Translations under genes and position numbers: made by a program | Part shown: positions 1 to 8,760 of the stretch, piece after piece | Numbering within the stretch: the first letter of the stretch is position 1 | Layout of the letters: each line of letters opens with the position of its first letter | The notes under the pieces: generated by a model | What the model was told of the DNA's origin: nothing | The model's input: the letters and a program-made list of their open reading frames with translations, nothing else | Database searches by the model: none | Assembly: GCA_024196135.1 (NCBI GenBank) | Contig: JAMQCK010001154.1 | Coordinates: forward strand, 1-11,389 | DNA: 11,389 nucleotides | Origin: Pleurotus ostreatus/Saccharomyces cerevisiae fusant | Lineage: Eukaryota > Opisthokonta | Direction: 5' to 3'

Positions 1-343
1 CACTTAGAAAGAGAACACCATAGTCAGAGAAGGCAAGCTTCCGCCGAATTAGATCGTCGTTCCGATTCGGATTTCCCACGCTCGCACGATCCAAGTTCGA
101 GACACGCTGCATGCATAAAAGTGCCACCGAGAGCCGTCGACCTTGCTCTCATTAGATACGCCATGAGGATATCGAAGCAAAGTATTCACGCTGATCACTT
201 CATGAGAAGGTGCAGCGAGGGCGAGACACGAACGGCCATGATCAATCGCACTGAATGCAATGAAAGAGCAACAACAATACAGAGACAGACATGTACTCGT
301 CTTCTCGACTCTCGACCCCTGTTGCGACTACAGTAACCCGAGT
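1..343. other. Flank downstream of the aldo/keto reductase; no gene seen
   Basis: This stretch lies 3' of the reductase stop codon. Short open frames exist on both strands, but none has recognisable protein features or convincing splice structure. It may hold the 3' UTR of the reductase and part of the next intergenic region. I see nothing further in it. Confidence 0.5.
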
Positions 344-1759
344 CTAAGCATGCCCCCGCACGGCTTTAGGCTGATACCTGGAAGAAGTGTCAAGGGTGCT
401 GCACGAGATACCGAGAATTTCAAAGCGCTCACGGCTCCTCGAGGTAATCGATTTCGTCCTCCGTCAGCTCACTATCCACCACGCCTTCATCGACGCGGCT
501 GATCGAGTTGAAGCCAACAATTGGACTTGTGACCTTGCGTTGAGCCCATGCGAGAGCGACCTAGGTATCGATCAGCTGGCACAAGCCAAGAGTGGTCCTG
601 AGGACGCCCGCGCACCTGGGACATCTTCCACTTCCGCTTCCCCGCGATCTCCTCTACGCGCTTGATGATCTCCATGTCCGACTGACTCAACGACGATCCG
701 GCCAGTGAAAATACTTTCGAACGAGGGGTCTTCTCCGAATTCAGCGGGCGAGCAAGGAGCCCACCGGCAAGAGGCGACCAGGGAATGATACCAACACCGT
801 TGTATTGACAGTAGGCGTGCATCTCGCGCTCCTGTACGAGGGGTCAGTATACTCCATCTGACACGAACAGGAGATAGCTTACCTCCTCGCGATACAGCAA
901 CGAGTACTCGTCCTGCATACTGACAAATTTCGTCCACCCATTTCTCTCCGCCACCTCGTTCAGCAGCGCAAACTGCCACGCGCGCATCGAGCTCGCGCCA
1001 ATATAGCGCACCTTGCCCACCTGCACGAGATCATGCAGCGCCTTCATCGTCTCCTCTGGCGGCACGGCAGAGTCAAAACGATGGATCTGGTATAGGTCGA
1101 TGTAGGAGGTGCCCAAGCGCGCCAGAGAGCCCTCGACGGCGTTGAAGATCGCCGCGCGAGATAGGCCTGACTGGTTGATGTACTGCTTGCGTTGGTTGAT
1201 CTCAGGGTATAAAGCGTATGTCAGGACGTCGTGGTCGGCGCCCTTGCCGACGAGGCCCCAGCACTTAGTAGCAATGATGATTTTCTCGCGGGGGATTTGG
1301 TACTAAGCGAATTTCAGTCGAACGGAATGGTTTAGGTCGGCGGATGGCAGACCTTCTTCATAAACTTCCCGATGATACGCTCGGAATCGCCGTTCGAGTA
1401 GTTATTACTGGTGTCGATGGTGCTGTGGATAGGTTGATTTCCCGTGTTCGTGGTCTCTAAAGACGCCCTTACTTGATACCGCGGTCCCAAGCCGCTTTCA
1501 AGATGGGCAATGCGGCCTCCTCTCCGAGGATCCACTGTGTCGACTCGTCCTTCGCCTAGAGAGGAATTGGTGAATGACCTATGAAGCTTTATGGTGCACG
1601 TACCCCGCACTTTGGATTCCCGAATCCCATTGCTCCTAGCTGATAGTAACGTCAGTAAAGCTACGAAAGACAGCAAAGACAAGGAAGACGTACGATAGGT
1701 ACTGAGACGCGCAGACCGCTCTTTCCCAGCTGGACGTACTTCACGGGCATAGCGGACAT
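344..1759 (-). CDS. Aldo/keto reductase, eight exons, complete
   Basis: Exons on the minus strand are 1759-1694, 1639-1604, 1555-1473, 1422-1353, 1302-883, 831-616, 560-433 and 377-344. The introns are 48-55 bp with GT...AG ends, and the total is 350 residues, normal for this (alpha/beta)8-barrel family. These cytosolic enzymes reduce aldehydes or ketones with NADPH; the substrate cannot be told from sequence. The catalytic tetrad is intact: Asp65 and Tyr70 in [10 protein letters not shown], Lys98 in IIIATKC and His159 in YQIHRF. Other family landmarks are [11 protein letters not shown] (about 128-138), [26 protein letters not shown] and the late motif [11 protein letters not shown]. The start is the first ATG in the frame; a second ATG three codons on (1750) is possible. 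The last 34-bp exon is needed to complete a typical C-terminus ending [11 protein letters not shown]. The sequence resembles fungal reductases of the YakC or versiconal hemiacetal acetate reductase type. No biosynthetic cluster partner is visible nearby. Confidence 0.93.
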
Positions 1760-1836
1760 CTTGTAACCTGCGCTTTGCTATACGTTGGGGAGAGAACGGC
1801 CGCGCAGGACCTTGTTTTGCGTTACGCATCGCGAGG

Positions 1837-1846
1837 CATATATACG
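1837..1846 (-). promoter_or_regulatory. TATA-like box upstream of the aldo/keto reductase
   Basis: On the minus strand this reads CGTATATATG, about 80 bp upstream of the reductase ATG at 1759, a reasonable distance for a fungal TATA element plus a short 5' UTR. This is inferred from position and sequence only. Confidence 0.45.
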
Positions 1847-2256
1847 ATGCGCAAAAGGAAGTCAATGTCGTCACAATACGAAGTCTAGACGAGGTCATCA
1901 CGGTAGCAAAGTAGCTGCGCTGGAAAGTAGCCGAACATATACGAGAGATCCGCGAGAGACCGAGCTGATCATCAGTCGAGCATTGACCGCGTCGCATTGG
2001 CCTGTAGGTCGGTGCCATCCGATCTCTATTGAAAGCGCTGTCTTCTGCTTACCACTCAAGTCAATCAAAAGGGCCCAAGAGCATGGTATAGTCTCGAACC
2101 AGCCGTTTCGTCGGCTTTGTTTGGCTCTGTTTACATGCTGCAGACGCCTCCTCAACGTCTGGCGCAAATGGCGGTCTGATGCTAGGGTCCCCGTTATTTC
2201 AAATTCGTCGGCTGATGCGAGCCACGAGCGCCACCGGGCCCGCCGCCTCCAGCGGC

Positions 2257-2281
2257 ACGCGCGCCTCACTCTCGCGCGCGT
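2257..2281. repeat. GC-rich inverted repeat (hairpin) with flanking direct repeat
   Basis: Two perfect 8-base arms, ACGCGCGC at 2257-2264 and GCGCGCGT at 2274-2281, flank a 9-base loop. A direct repeat of CCGCCTCCAG (2243-2252 and 2285-2294, 42 bp apart) brackets the hairpin. Function is unknown; low-complexity GC sequence makes such structures fairly likely by chance. Confidence 0.5.
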
Positions 2282-2412
2282 CCACCGCCTCCAGATGCGT
2301 CGAAATTCGTGGTAAATTGCACGTAGATAGGACACTAAGTACTACGCGTCCTTGACGAATTTGAAGCGGAGGAAGGTGCCCGATTACATCCTACCTCTCG
2401 TCCCAGGTTCCG

Positions 2413-2419
2413 TATATAT
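2413..2419 (+). promoter_or_regulatory. TATA-like box upstream of the helicase
   Basis: The sequence TATATAT lies about 105 bp before the chosen helicase ATG (2522) and about 60 bp before the first ATG of the presumed leader (2475). It is a candidate core promoter element, judged by position only. Confidence 0.4.
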
Positions 2420-2474
2420 CATAACCTCCTTCTACTCCTTTACACCCAAACTCGAGAAACAGTGCACCCCAGAC

Positions 2475-2498
2475 ATGAATACAGTACTCCCTGGGTAG
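2475..2498 (+). CDS. Possible 7-codon upstream ORF in the helicase leader
   Basis: An ATG at 2475 opens a frame of seven codons (MNTVLPG) ending in TAG at 2496-2498, before the helicase start at 2522. If transcription begins near the TATA-like box at 2413, this short ORF would be met first by scanning ribosomes and could dampen helicase translation. I found no splice that joins it in frame to the helicase. The transcript start is not known. Confidence 0.3.
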   Translation: MNTVLPG

Positions 2499-2521
2499 GA
2501 GTGTGACTCGCGCGAGTGAGA

Positions 2522-5264
2522 ATGGATGCTCAAGGGTGCCCAAATTGGGCTGTTGATGTGTTGAATTCCTGGTTGTCAACTTGTCCTCTTCTTTCACCCT
2601 CGTCCCTCTCGCCGATCGTCTGCGCCGCAAACGGGCAGATTCGTGCGGGCCCCTCCGCCTCTGTCAACAGCCAGGACCTGGACAAGTTTGTGCGCGAACG
2701 CAATGAACGCCACGAACGCCAGTTCCTTCGATCGCGGCACAACCTCGACCATGCGCGGCGCTCGCGCCTGCCTTCGCCCTCGGACGCTCGGGAGCTGCGA
2801 AGTAAACTCGAGCGCACGTTCCGGGACGCATTCGGCTTCATTCCACGCGACTGGCAGCTTGACATCGCGGAGGCGCTCACTCTAGGGCTGGATGTTGTCG
2901 CCATTGCCGGCACCGGCTCCGGCAAGACCAATCCCTTCATGCTCCTTCCCCTCGCACATCCCGGCAAGAAGATCATAGTCATATCACCTCTAAAGATGCT
3001 ACAATATGATCAGGTACGTGAAGGACTCAGTGAGCTTGTCGTTGTCCTCTAATTGTATAACTCTCTAGCAACGTCGCTTCACAAAAGCTGGCATTCGTGC
3101 GGAGGCGGTGAATGGGGATACATGGGGGGCGCAGCTTCGAGAGGTGAGTTCCCGCCCGTATACATCGTCCCGAGCCTCTCTGACGCCTCACCAGAAGCTT
3201 GTCCGCGGTGAAGTCGACGCCATCCTGACGTCGCCGGAGATGTGTCTTGAGGTGCAGGACTTCCGCAAGATCTTGCTCTCCGAGGACTTTCGCAAAGACG
3301 TCGCTGCCGTCGTCATAGACGAAGCGCACTGCGTCGAGCAGTGGTCCGACTTCCGCAATCATTACAAACATCTTGGCAAACTACGCTCATTGTACCCCAA
3401 TAACGTTCCCTTCCTCGCTACCTCAGCCACACTACCACCCGAAACGCTCACGAGGGTCTGTAATGACCTACATATTGAACTCGCGGATGCGTTCTTTGTC
3501 AACCTCGGGAACGACCGCCCTAATATCACCCCTCACGTTCACCAAATCCGCAACGCCCATGACTACGCCGCTTTAAAGTCGCTTCTCCCCCTTGACGCGT
3601 GCGGTCCGGAAGACATGGAGAAGACGATTATCTTCTTCAACGACGTGAAAGCGTCGCAGAAGGCTTGCCGCAAACTACGGGAGCTATTCCCGAAGCACCT
3701 TCGCAACTACGTCGACTACTTGCACGCGAGGCGCGCGGCTTCTGCGAAGCGACGCGTCATGCGACGCTTTCGCTCGAATAAGATTAAGATACTCATCGCA
3801 ACCGAGGCTGCAGGCATGGTACGTTTTGGTCTTCCTGATACTTCCTGTTTTGCATTGTGCACTGACACGAAGCTCCTGCAGGGTGCCGACATTCCCGACA
3901 TCAAGGTCGTCATTCAGTTCGGTGTTCCCTCGAGCCTCTCTGTGTGGGGCCAACGCGCCGGCCGTGCCGGCAGGTCACCCTACATCCATGCCGACGCGCA
4001 CCTTCTGTACGAGAAGTCGGTATTTGAGCGTAAGAGAAAGAAGCGGCGGAAAGGCGCGGGTGGTGAGGAGGAAGTAGAGGCTGAAAGCGTAGTCGAGGTC
4101 GACGACTTGGTCGAAGAGTCCAGTGACGATGACGAGGATATGGGCGATGGGTCGGAGTCCGACAGCTCAGAGTCGGACACCGACGCGGGCATGGTCGCAT
4201 TGGCGGCGCTAGAGCTCTCCGAGGGAAAGGAGATCGGGGATGGGAAGGAATGGGTCAAATCGGTGCAGCCTGAGCTGCGCTTCTACCTCGGGACACGGCG
4301 CTGCCGTCGGGACGTCTTGGACGAGTATTTTGATAATCCAGTGGAACGTCAAGGTAAGCCCGACCAAAAGTCGTCTTGTAAGCAGTCCCTGATGCACAGT
4401 TCAGCGCCTACTGGGCCGTGCTGCGATAATTGTGAGCGCTCGACTGCTCAGGTGGCCCCGGCCCGTCCTTCAACCCCTCCGCAGCCTAGCGCTCCAGACA
4501 CGGACGACAACGCGCTTTCTCCGCAAACGACACCTTCGAGGGAGAAGAACACAAATGGCAAACGTCCGATGACGGCTCGTGCGGCCACTGGACCTACACG
4601 ACGTGGCGACAAGCGGCGCCCCTACCTAGAAGCGCTTTCCTCGTGGCGTCAGAACCTCAAGAACTCGGAGCGCTTTTGTATGTCGAACATGTCGTGCGAA
4701 GACATCCTGCCCGAGCAGACCATGAAGCAGTTGGCGTCTCGCAAGAACATCCGGTCAGCAGAGGACATTTATGCGCTCAAACCACCGTGGATTCTTGCAC
4801 GTCTTTTCGCGCAGGAGGTCCTGGATGTTCTACGGAGGACCGAGGCGCAAATCACCGAGCAAGCGACGCGCGACAAGGCCCTCAAAGCCGCAACAAGTAC
4901 GATGAGTCACCGACCAGCCAAGCGCCCGCGAAATGATCTCGGGCAAGCCTCTTTGCAAGCGCATGCGCCGACGCCTGGTACGGCAACTCCCCGGGCGCCT
5001 CTACATGAGCACCCACATCCATTTCCCAATTCACCCACCAACGCGTTGCCGTCCTTTCCGCCCTCTTTCGCCCAATCACCGTCAGGGTATAATATTCCTC
5101 AAGTATTCTCAGGGCCCAATGGGCAATTATTCTACTCCTACGTCGCCTTGCCATATTCTTCCTACAATACAGTTTCACACTACTATACAGCACCCTCCTT
5201 TACACCACCGCCACCATTTAATTCATCTTCTACACCTTCGCATAATTCTCCGACTCGGAATTAA
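2522..5264 (+). CDS. RecQ-like DEAH-box DNA helicase
   Basis: Exons are 2522-3013, 3069-3143, 3195-3818, 3882-4353 and 4405-5264, giving about 840 residues. Superfamily 2 helicase motifs appear in RecQ order: a Q-motif-like DWQ with Gln112, Walker A GTGSGKT (130-136), DEAH followed by CVEQW (231-239), SAT (266-268), motif IV around TIIFFND, motif V IATEAAGMGADIPD spanning intron 3, and motif VI QRAGRAGR (421-428). Such enzymes unwind DNA with ATP. An acidic, Ser-rich insert follows (about 459-499). Then comes a RecQ zinc-cluster-like arrangement: Cys538 in CRRDVLDEYF and Cys560/561/564 in CCDNC. No HRDC domain is seen. The last 130 or so residues are Pro/Ser/Tyr-rich and probably disordered. 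The fourth intron is best ended at 4404, which keeps the CCDNC frame. The start is the first ATG of the open frame and is the least certain boundary. It converges on the DUF6589-type gene. Confidence 0.88.
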
Positions 5265-5310
5265 GTTACAAGGCATCTACAGTGTATTGTCTACTTGTAG
5301 ACTCGCTGAT
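5265..5310. other. 46-bp gap between convergent stop codons
   Basis: Only 46 bp separate the helicase TAA (ending 5264) from the DUF6589-type gene TAA (5311-5313 on the minus strand). Both 3' UTRs must therefore run into the neighbouring gene, so the transcripts should overlap tail to tail. No separate terminator can be recognised. Confidence 0.7.
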
Positions 5311-8060
5311 TTACAAGCTGTCTTCGTCCTCCGAGTCACCTGGGCACCACTCGTCCCAGATATTCTCCTCTTGGCGGGGGAAAGTCCGATTATCAACCCA
5401 ACGCGCCAGCAGCGTTCCGGAATTGATCAGTCGGAAGCCCACTGCCCAAAAATTCTTCGCGCGGTTGGTGCTCTTCCTCAACTTCCCCTTCGCATCGCGA
5501 TCTGTAATATACCTGTCGGGCACATACTTGTGCAAGTCAATGTAGTATCCCTGAAGGCGTGCAATATCTAGGTCCTTCTTTGGCTTGGAGTGCTTGTGGC
5601 CTCGAGCGTATGTCCGAAACTCCTTCTCCATATGCGTGTTGAGCCGCATGATCATTGGAATTGCTGGATGTAGCTTCTTCATATAGTCCCAGTCGATGTT
5701 TGGCCCTTCTGAGTGATACGAGACCTTTGCCCATCTGAGATACACCTAAAATAATGCTCGGACTGACCTCACCTTAATGTTCTTGATGTTATGCTCTTGG
5801 GCTTGATCTACCGGCAGGAAACCGTCGATATGGCCAGTCATGTTGACAAGCCAGCAGTGTTGCCGAACAAAATCACTGAGATATGGATAAGCCAATTGTG
5901 CATCGGGAAAGGAGAAAAGGTGTACCAGACTTCAGGGGGCCACTCTCGGTGCAAGCCTTGTAGCAACTCCAAGACCTCGATAGCATATCGGGGGTTCTTG
6001 CCACCAGAGAAGCGATAGAGAAGCGTAGGGAGCATATCCTCCATGACGCCAACCCGCCCAAATTTGACCGCACGGCACAGGACCTTGTACTGCAACACGT
6101 CACGCACAAACATTATCGTCTGCCGCCGTTGCTCATCGCGCATGTCCTCCGACTTGGAGATCCAGTACGCATCCATGGCCTGTGTCGATGCGCACGTCTT
6201 GATGATATTCTGCGCGAGCTGAACGAGCATCTGGGGGGTGTATAGGCGGAGCTCGGTCAAGTCATCAACTTTGGCGATGTTGAGCCAGTCGAGCCGCAGA
6301 TGTGCGGTGAGCATATGCTCAAGGAGCTCATCGAGGTCGTGGAAGAATGGTCCCTTTGTCTGCGCATGACTGAGACCCTTGCGACCGAGGACGTCGATGG
6401 CTTGGGAGATGCCTCGTCCACTTCCAGAACCAAGATATTGTGTGTGCAGCCCATTGGCGAAGGCCATGAGGAGGTGTAGGAAACCGAAGACAGGTAGCAT
6501 CCAGTCCAGCCGGTCGAAGGAGTTGAAGTCCTCGGCACGAAATGTGTAGAGTCCGCGTAGGCGTTCGACAGTTAGCTGATCACCAGCCCAGAAGATGATC
6601 TGCTCGAGCGCGAGCGCTTTCTGACCCTCCTTCCCCTTCGCTAGCTCGAGCTGATGGAGCCACGCCATGATCAACTTCTCCTGGTCTTCGTAGCTCGCCT
6701 CTGGCATTCCCTCTGTCCCCAGCATGTACTGCATCGTGATGTGCTCAGCACCGTGAGGAAGCGTACGTGCATCAGGCGGTGGCGCAAAGAGGGGGGAATT
6801 CCGGTGCTCGTAGGTCTGCAGATCGAACTCGGGCATGTCGATAAGCACACGCAGGACCTCATATGCCATCTCCTTGGCAAGACGAGGTGCTGCATCGAGC
6901 TCGAGCTGCAGTATGTCGAGGCTAGTGAGAGGGTTTGATAGACCTTGTGCACGCTGCTCACGAAGTCAAGCATTGCTCTGCGGGGGGAGAGCACGAGCGT
7001 CACGCTTGATATAGCACGTTCCCGCTGTTCCGCACCCGAAGGTCGTCTGATGGTCAACCCGCTGGGCATAGACACGGAAGGGGATATTTACGTTGTCGTA
7101 GGATATGAGCGATGCTGCTCCTCCCCGCATGTATGTGATGACCTCGCCCATCGCTGCCTTCGAGACCTTCTCGACCGCATCTCCAGTCCACCTGTGCGAC
7201 ATCACGAGCCCGAGCGCGTGCAGAGTATCGAATGCCTTGGCGGAAAGGCCCTTGAATTTGAGGTATATTGACAGCGCCTTTTGAAGTCGGCCGCAATTCT
7301 TGTTCCGCGAGTAGCACAGCATAGCGAGTGCAGTCGCAACAGTCTAGTACATCTGGTGAGCCTCTTGGCGACTGCAAAAGGGAGAAAGACTCACCTTATC
7401 TGGATTTTTGCGTGTATTGTGATGCATTTGCTGCGTACTGCAGCTTAGGTTGAACAGTAGCTGCCAAGAGAGAGGCGCTTCGTTGCGGATTTGGGGGATT
7501 ATCGAGGAGAAGGAGATTGAATCGAGCTCGGCGTCTGTAAGGTCCAAGTTCGCCTTCGAGTAGAGAACCAATGACAAGGACCTCATCTCGCGTTCCATCT
7601 CCTCTTCCACGATCTCGCACGCGACCTCGCGCATCGCGCTTGTTGCGCCGTAAGGCCTCGTGCCATGACTGATGCGTGGAGGATGATAGAGGCGGCGGAG
7701 AATGCGCGGGAGAAGCGGGCTTCTCGTCAACTGAGTGCGCGAGCCACGGACAATGTCGTCGTGAATGCATGCCTCGTTGCCCCATAGTATCGCGTCTAGG
7801 AAGTCGGAGAGTCTCAGTCCACAGCTCTTCATGAACTGCAGCGTCGCCAAGACGCTCTCCAGGACCTGAGCACCATCGTTGACCGCCTGATCGCCTGCTA
7901 TGTCCCCCGACGGCTCGAGATTTGACTGTGCGCGCGAGGGCAGATCTTCATCAGGATCTGAGGCTGAATCGGAGGAGTCATCTTCGAGGGCGTCACGGAG
8001 CTCTGGGCCTTCCATGAACAGCGACCTCCAGTCAACATCGGGGTCATCGACGGCTGACAT
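5311..8060 (-). CDS. DUF6589-type protein, frame interrupted by one in-frame TGA
   Basis: Minus-strand exons are 8060-7395, 7343-5926, 5875-5773 and 5724-5311, totalling 867 codons including the stop; introns are 51, 50 and 48 bp. The product has an acidic Asp/Ser-rich start (about 25-45), then the features I associate with the basidiomycete DUF6589 family: LSAKAFDTLHALGL, SYDNVNIPFRVY (Asp305), FWAGDQLTVERLRG (Asp477), FGFLHLLMAFANGLH, KGPFFHDLDELLEH, CWLVNMTG and VDQAQEHNIK (Asp718, Glu722), and a lysine-rich C-terminal part. The family has no established function. Codon 348 is TGA (6966-6968), yet the frame and family resemblance continue directly across it, and I found no splice that removes it without losing conserved sequence. 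The third intron acceptor is CAAAG at 5725; an alternative 27-bp intron is too short. It could be a young pseudogene, a readthrough gene or a sequence error. Assignment to DUF6589 rests on recalled family features. Confidence 0.8.
6966..6968 (-). other. In-frame TGA at codon 348 of the DUF6589-type gene
   Basis: The minus strand reads AGC AAT GCT TGA CTT CGT GAG, that is S-N-A-stop-L-R-E. Upstream the frame carries the D-N-V-N segment and downstream, without shift, the remaining two thirds of the protein. A single substitution explains it. Termination here would leave 347 residues and remove the G-D-Q-L-T and Q-E-H-N motifs. The base after the stop is C (TGA CTT), partly like the leaky TGA CTA context known for readthrough in fungi and animals. 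Confidence 0.8.
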
Positions 8061-8180
8061 TTGCAGAGATGAGCGCGAGGAGAGAGTTGCCTGTTTATCA
8101 CATTTGATTCCATCACTCCTTCCCGACCGCCACGACGGGGCTCTCCTCTGCGCTCAACACTCGCATCGGTTGGCGTCGCT

Positions 8181-8193
8181 GTGTATAATACAC
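8181..8193. promoter_or_regulatory. Palindrome GTGTATAATACAC, possible promoter element of the DUF6589-type gene
   Basis: A perfect inverted repeat of six bases (GTGTAT / ATACAC) surrounds a central A, 121-133 bp upstream of the minus-strand start at 8060. Its AT-rich core could act as a TATA-like element or a dimeric factor site. This is inferred from shape and position only. Confidence 0.3.
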
Positions 8194-8693
8194 ACTTCTC
8201 GGCGCAACCATCGAGAGCGCTTTCTTTTTCAATGTTTTCGCTGTCCGAAGCACTTGTCCTTGATTGTGCGGCGGCGTGTCACTTCGAAGATGCGCGCACC
8301 AGCGGTACACGAGCACCCGAGTCCTCACCGCCCGAGATAACCGTCTGCGCTCCTTGCTCTACTACTGTAACTGCATAGCGCCGTCCTTCTTACCCTTCCT
8401 ACATATCGCGCCGGAGGCGAAGGACACAGTACTGGCGGGAAGCAAAAAAACGAATTCCAAGTCGGGTTCAATGCATAGAAGGATTGTAACCTCTCTCCGA
8501 CTTCGAAGAAGATGTCTCGAGCCCACTGCCAGTCTACAGCCGTATGTTACCGAGGCTTCTTCCATTCACTGGATATCATGTGTATCTTTCCTCGGACGTC
8601 GTCTCTATGTCTCGCTAGCCAGCGCGCGTTCACCGACTGACGACATCTCTGAAATAGGCGCCGGAAGGCCCCCGTAACCTGTGCATAGTGCTC

Positions 8694-8701
8694 ATATATA
8701 C
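8694..8701 (+). promoter_or_regulatory. TATA-like box upstream of the membrane-protein gene
   Basis: The sequence ATATATAC within CTCATATATACA lies about 60-67 bp before the ATG at 8761, a typical spacing for a fungal core promoter with a short leader. Confidence 0.45.
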
Positions 8702-8760
8702 AACGGCGAAGACGTCCTGATTTCTACCTTCTCTGCCCACCGACAGCGCAACAAGCTATC

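Larger units (their letters stand above)
1760..2521. other. Divergent intergenic region between reductase and helicase
   Basis: About 760 bp separate the two divergent start codons. The region holds candidate TATA boxes for both genes, a short upstream ORF before the helicase and a GC-rich block at about 2210-2300. Several open frames cross it, the longest on the minus strand, but they show Arg/Trp-rich shadow composition and no recognisable domain. The GC-rich block has one minus-strand frame with strong G/C third positions and no ATG, so a decayed exon cannot be excluded. Confidence 0.5.
8061..8760. other. Divergent intergenic region between DUF6589-type gene and membrane-protein gene
   Basis: Some 700 bp lie between two divergent start codons. 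Open frames of up to about 146 codons occur, but they overlap the antisense of exon 1 or have Ser/Arg-rich composition with no domain and no homologous splice pattern. It holds a short palindrome at 8181-8193 and a TATA-like box near 8695. No RNA gene or clear repeat is seen. Confidence 0.5.

Noticed and set aside
1332..2018. A 228-codon minus-strand open frame
   Set aside because: It runs across several exons and introns of the reductase and its promoter in mixed frames; the catalytic and splice evidence supports the eight-exon reductase instead.
1785..2335. Overlapping long frames on both strands in the reductase-helicase gap
   Set aside because: Arg/Trp/Ser-rich composition typical of GC-driven shadow frames, with no recognisable family and no start context of note.
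4933..5571. A 212-codon plus-strand open frame crossing the helicase end and the opposite gene
   Set aside because: It overlaps the helicase tail in another frame and runs antisense to the last DUF6589-type exon; it is Pro/His-rich with no domain.
5746..5772. A 27-bp intron in the DUF6589-type gene ending at TTTTAG
   Set aside because: Too short for splicing in this group; the 48-bp intron ending at 5725 gives the expected continuous sequence IKVSYHSEGPNIDW.
6950..7016. An intron (40 or 64 bp, donor GTGCTATA) that would remove the in-frame TGA
   Set aside because: Either acceptor puts the downstream sequence in the wrong frame and deletes the TCYIKRD segment that fits the family; the TGA is therefore kept as a real interruption.
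2031..8224. Nine-base inverted match GAAAGCGCT (2031-2039) / AGCGCTTTC (8216-8224) flanking the helicase and DUF6589-type pair
   Set aside because: Considered as a terminal inverted repeat, but nine bases without extension are expected by chance in regions of this size, and no target duplication was seen.
8264..8677. A 137-codon plus-strand open frame between the DUF6589-type and membrane-protein genes
   Set aside because: No domain, Ser/Arg/Leu-rich shadow-like composition and no plausible splice to a longer product.
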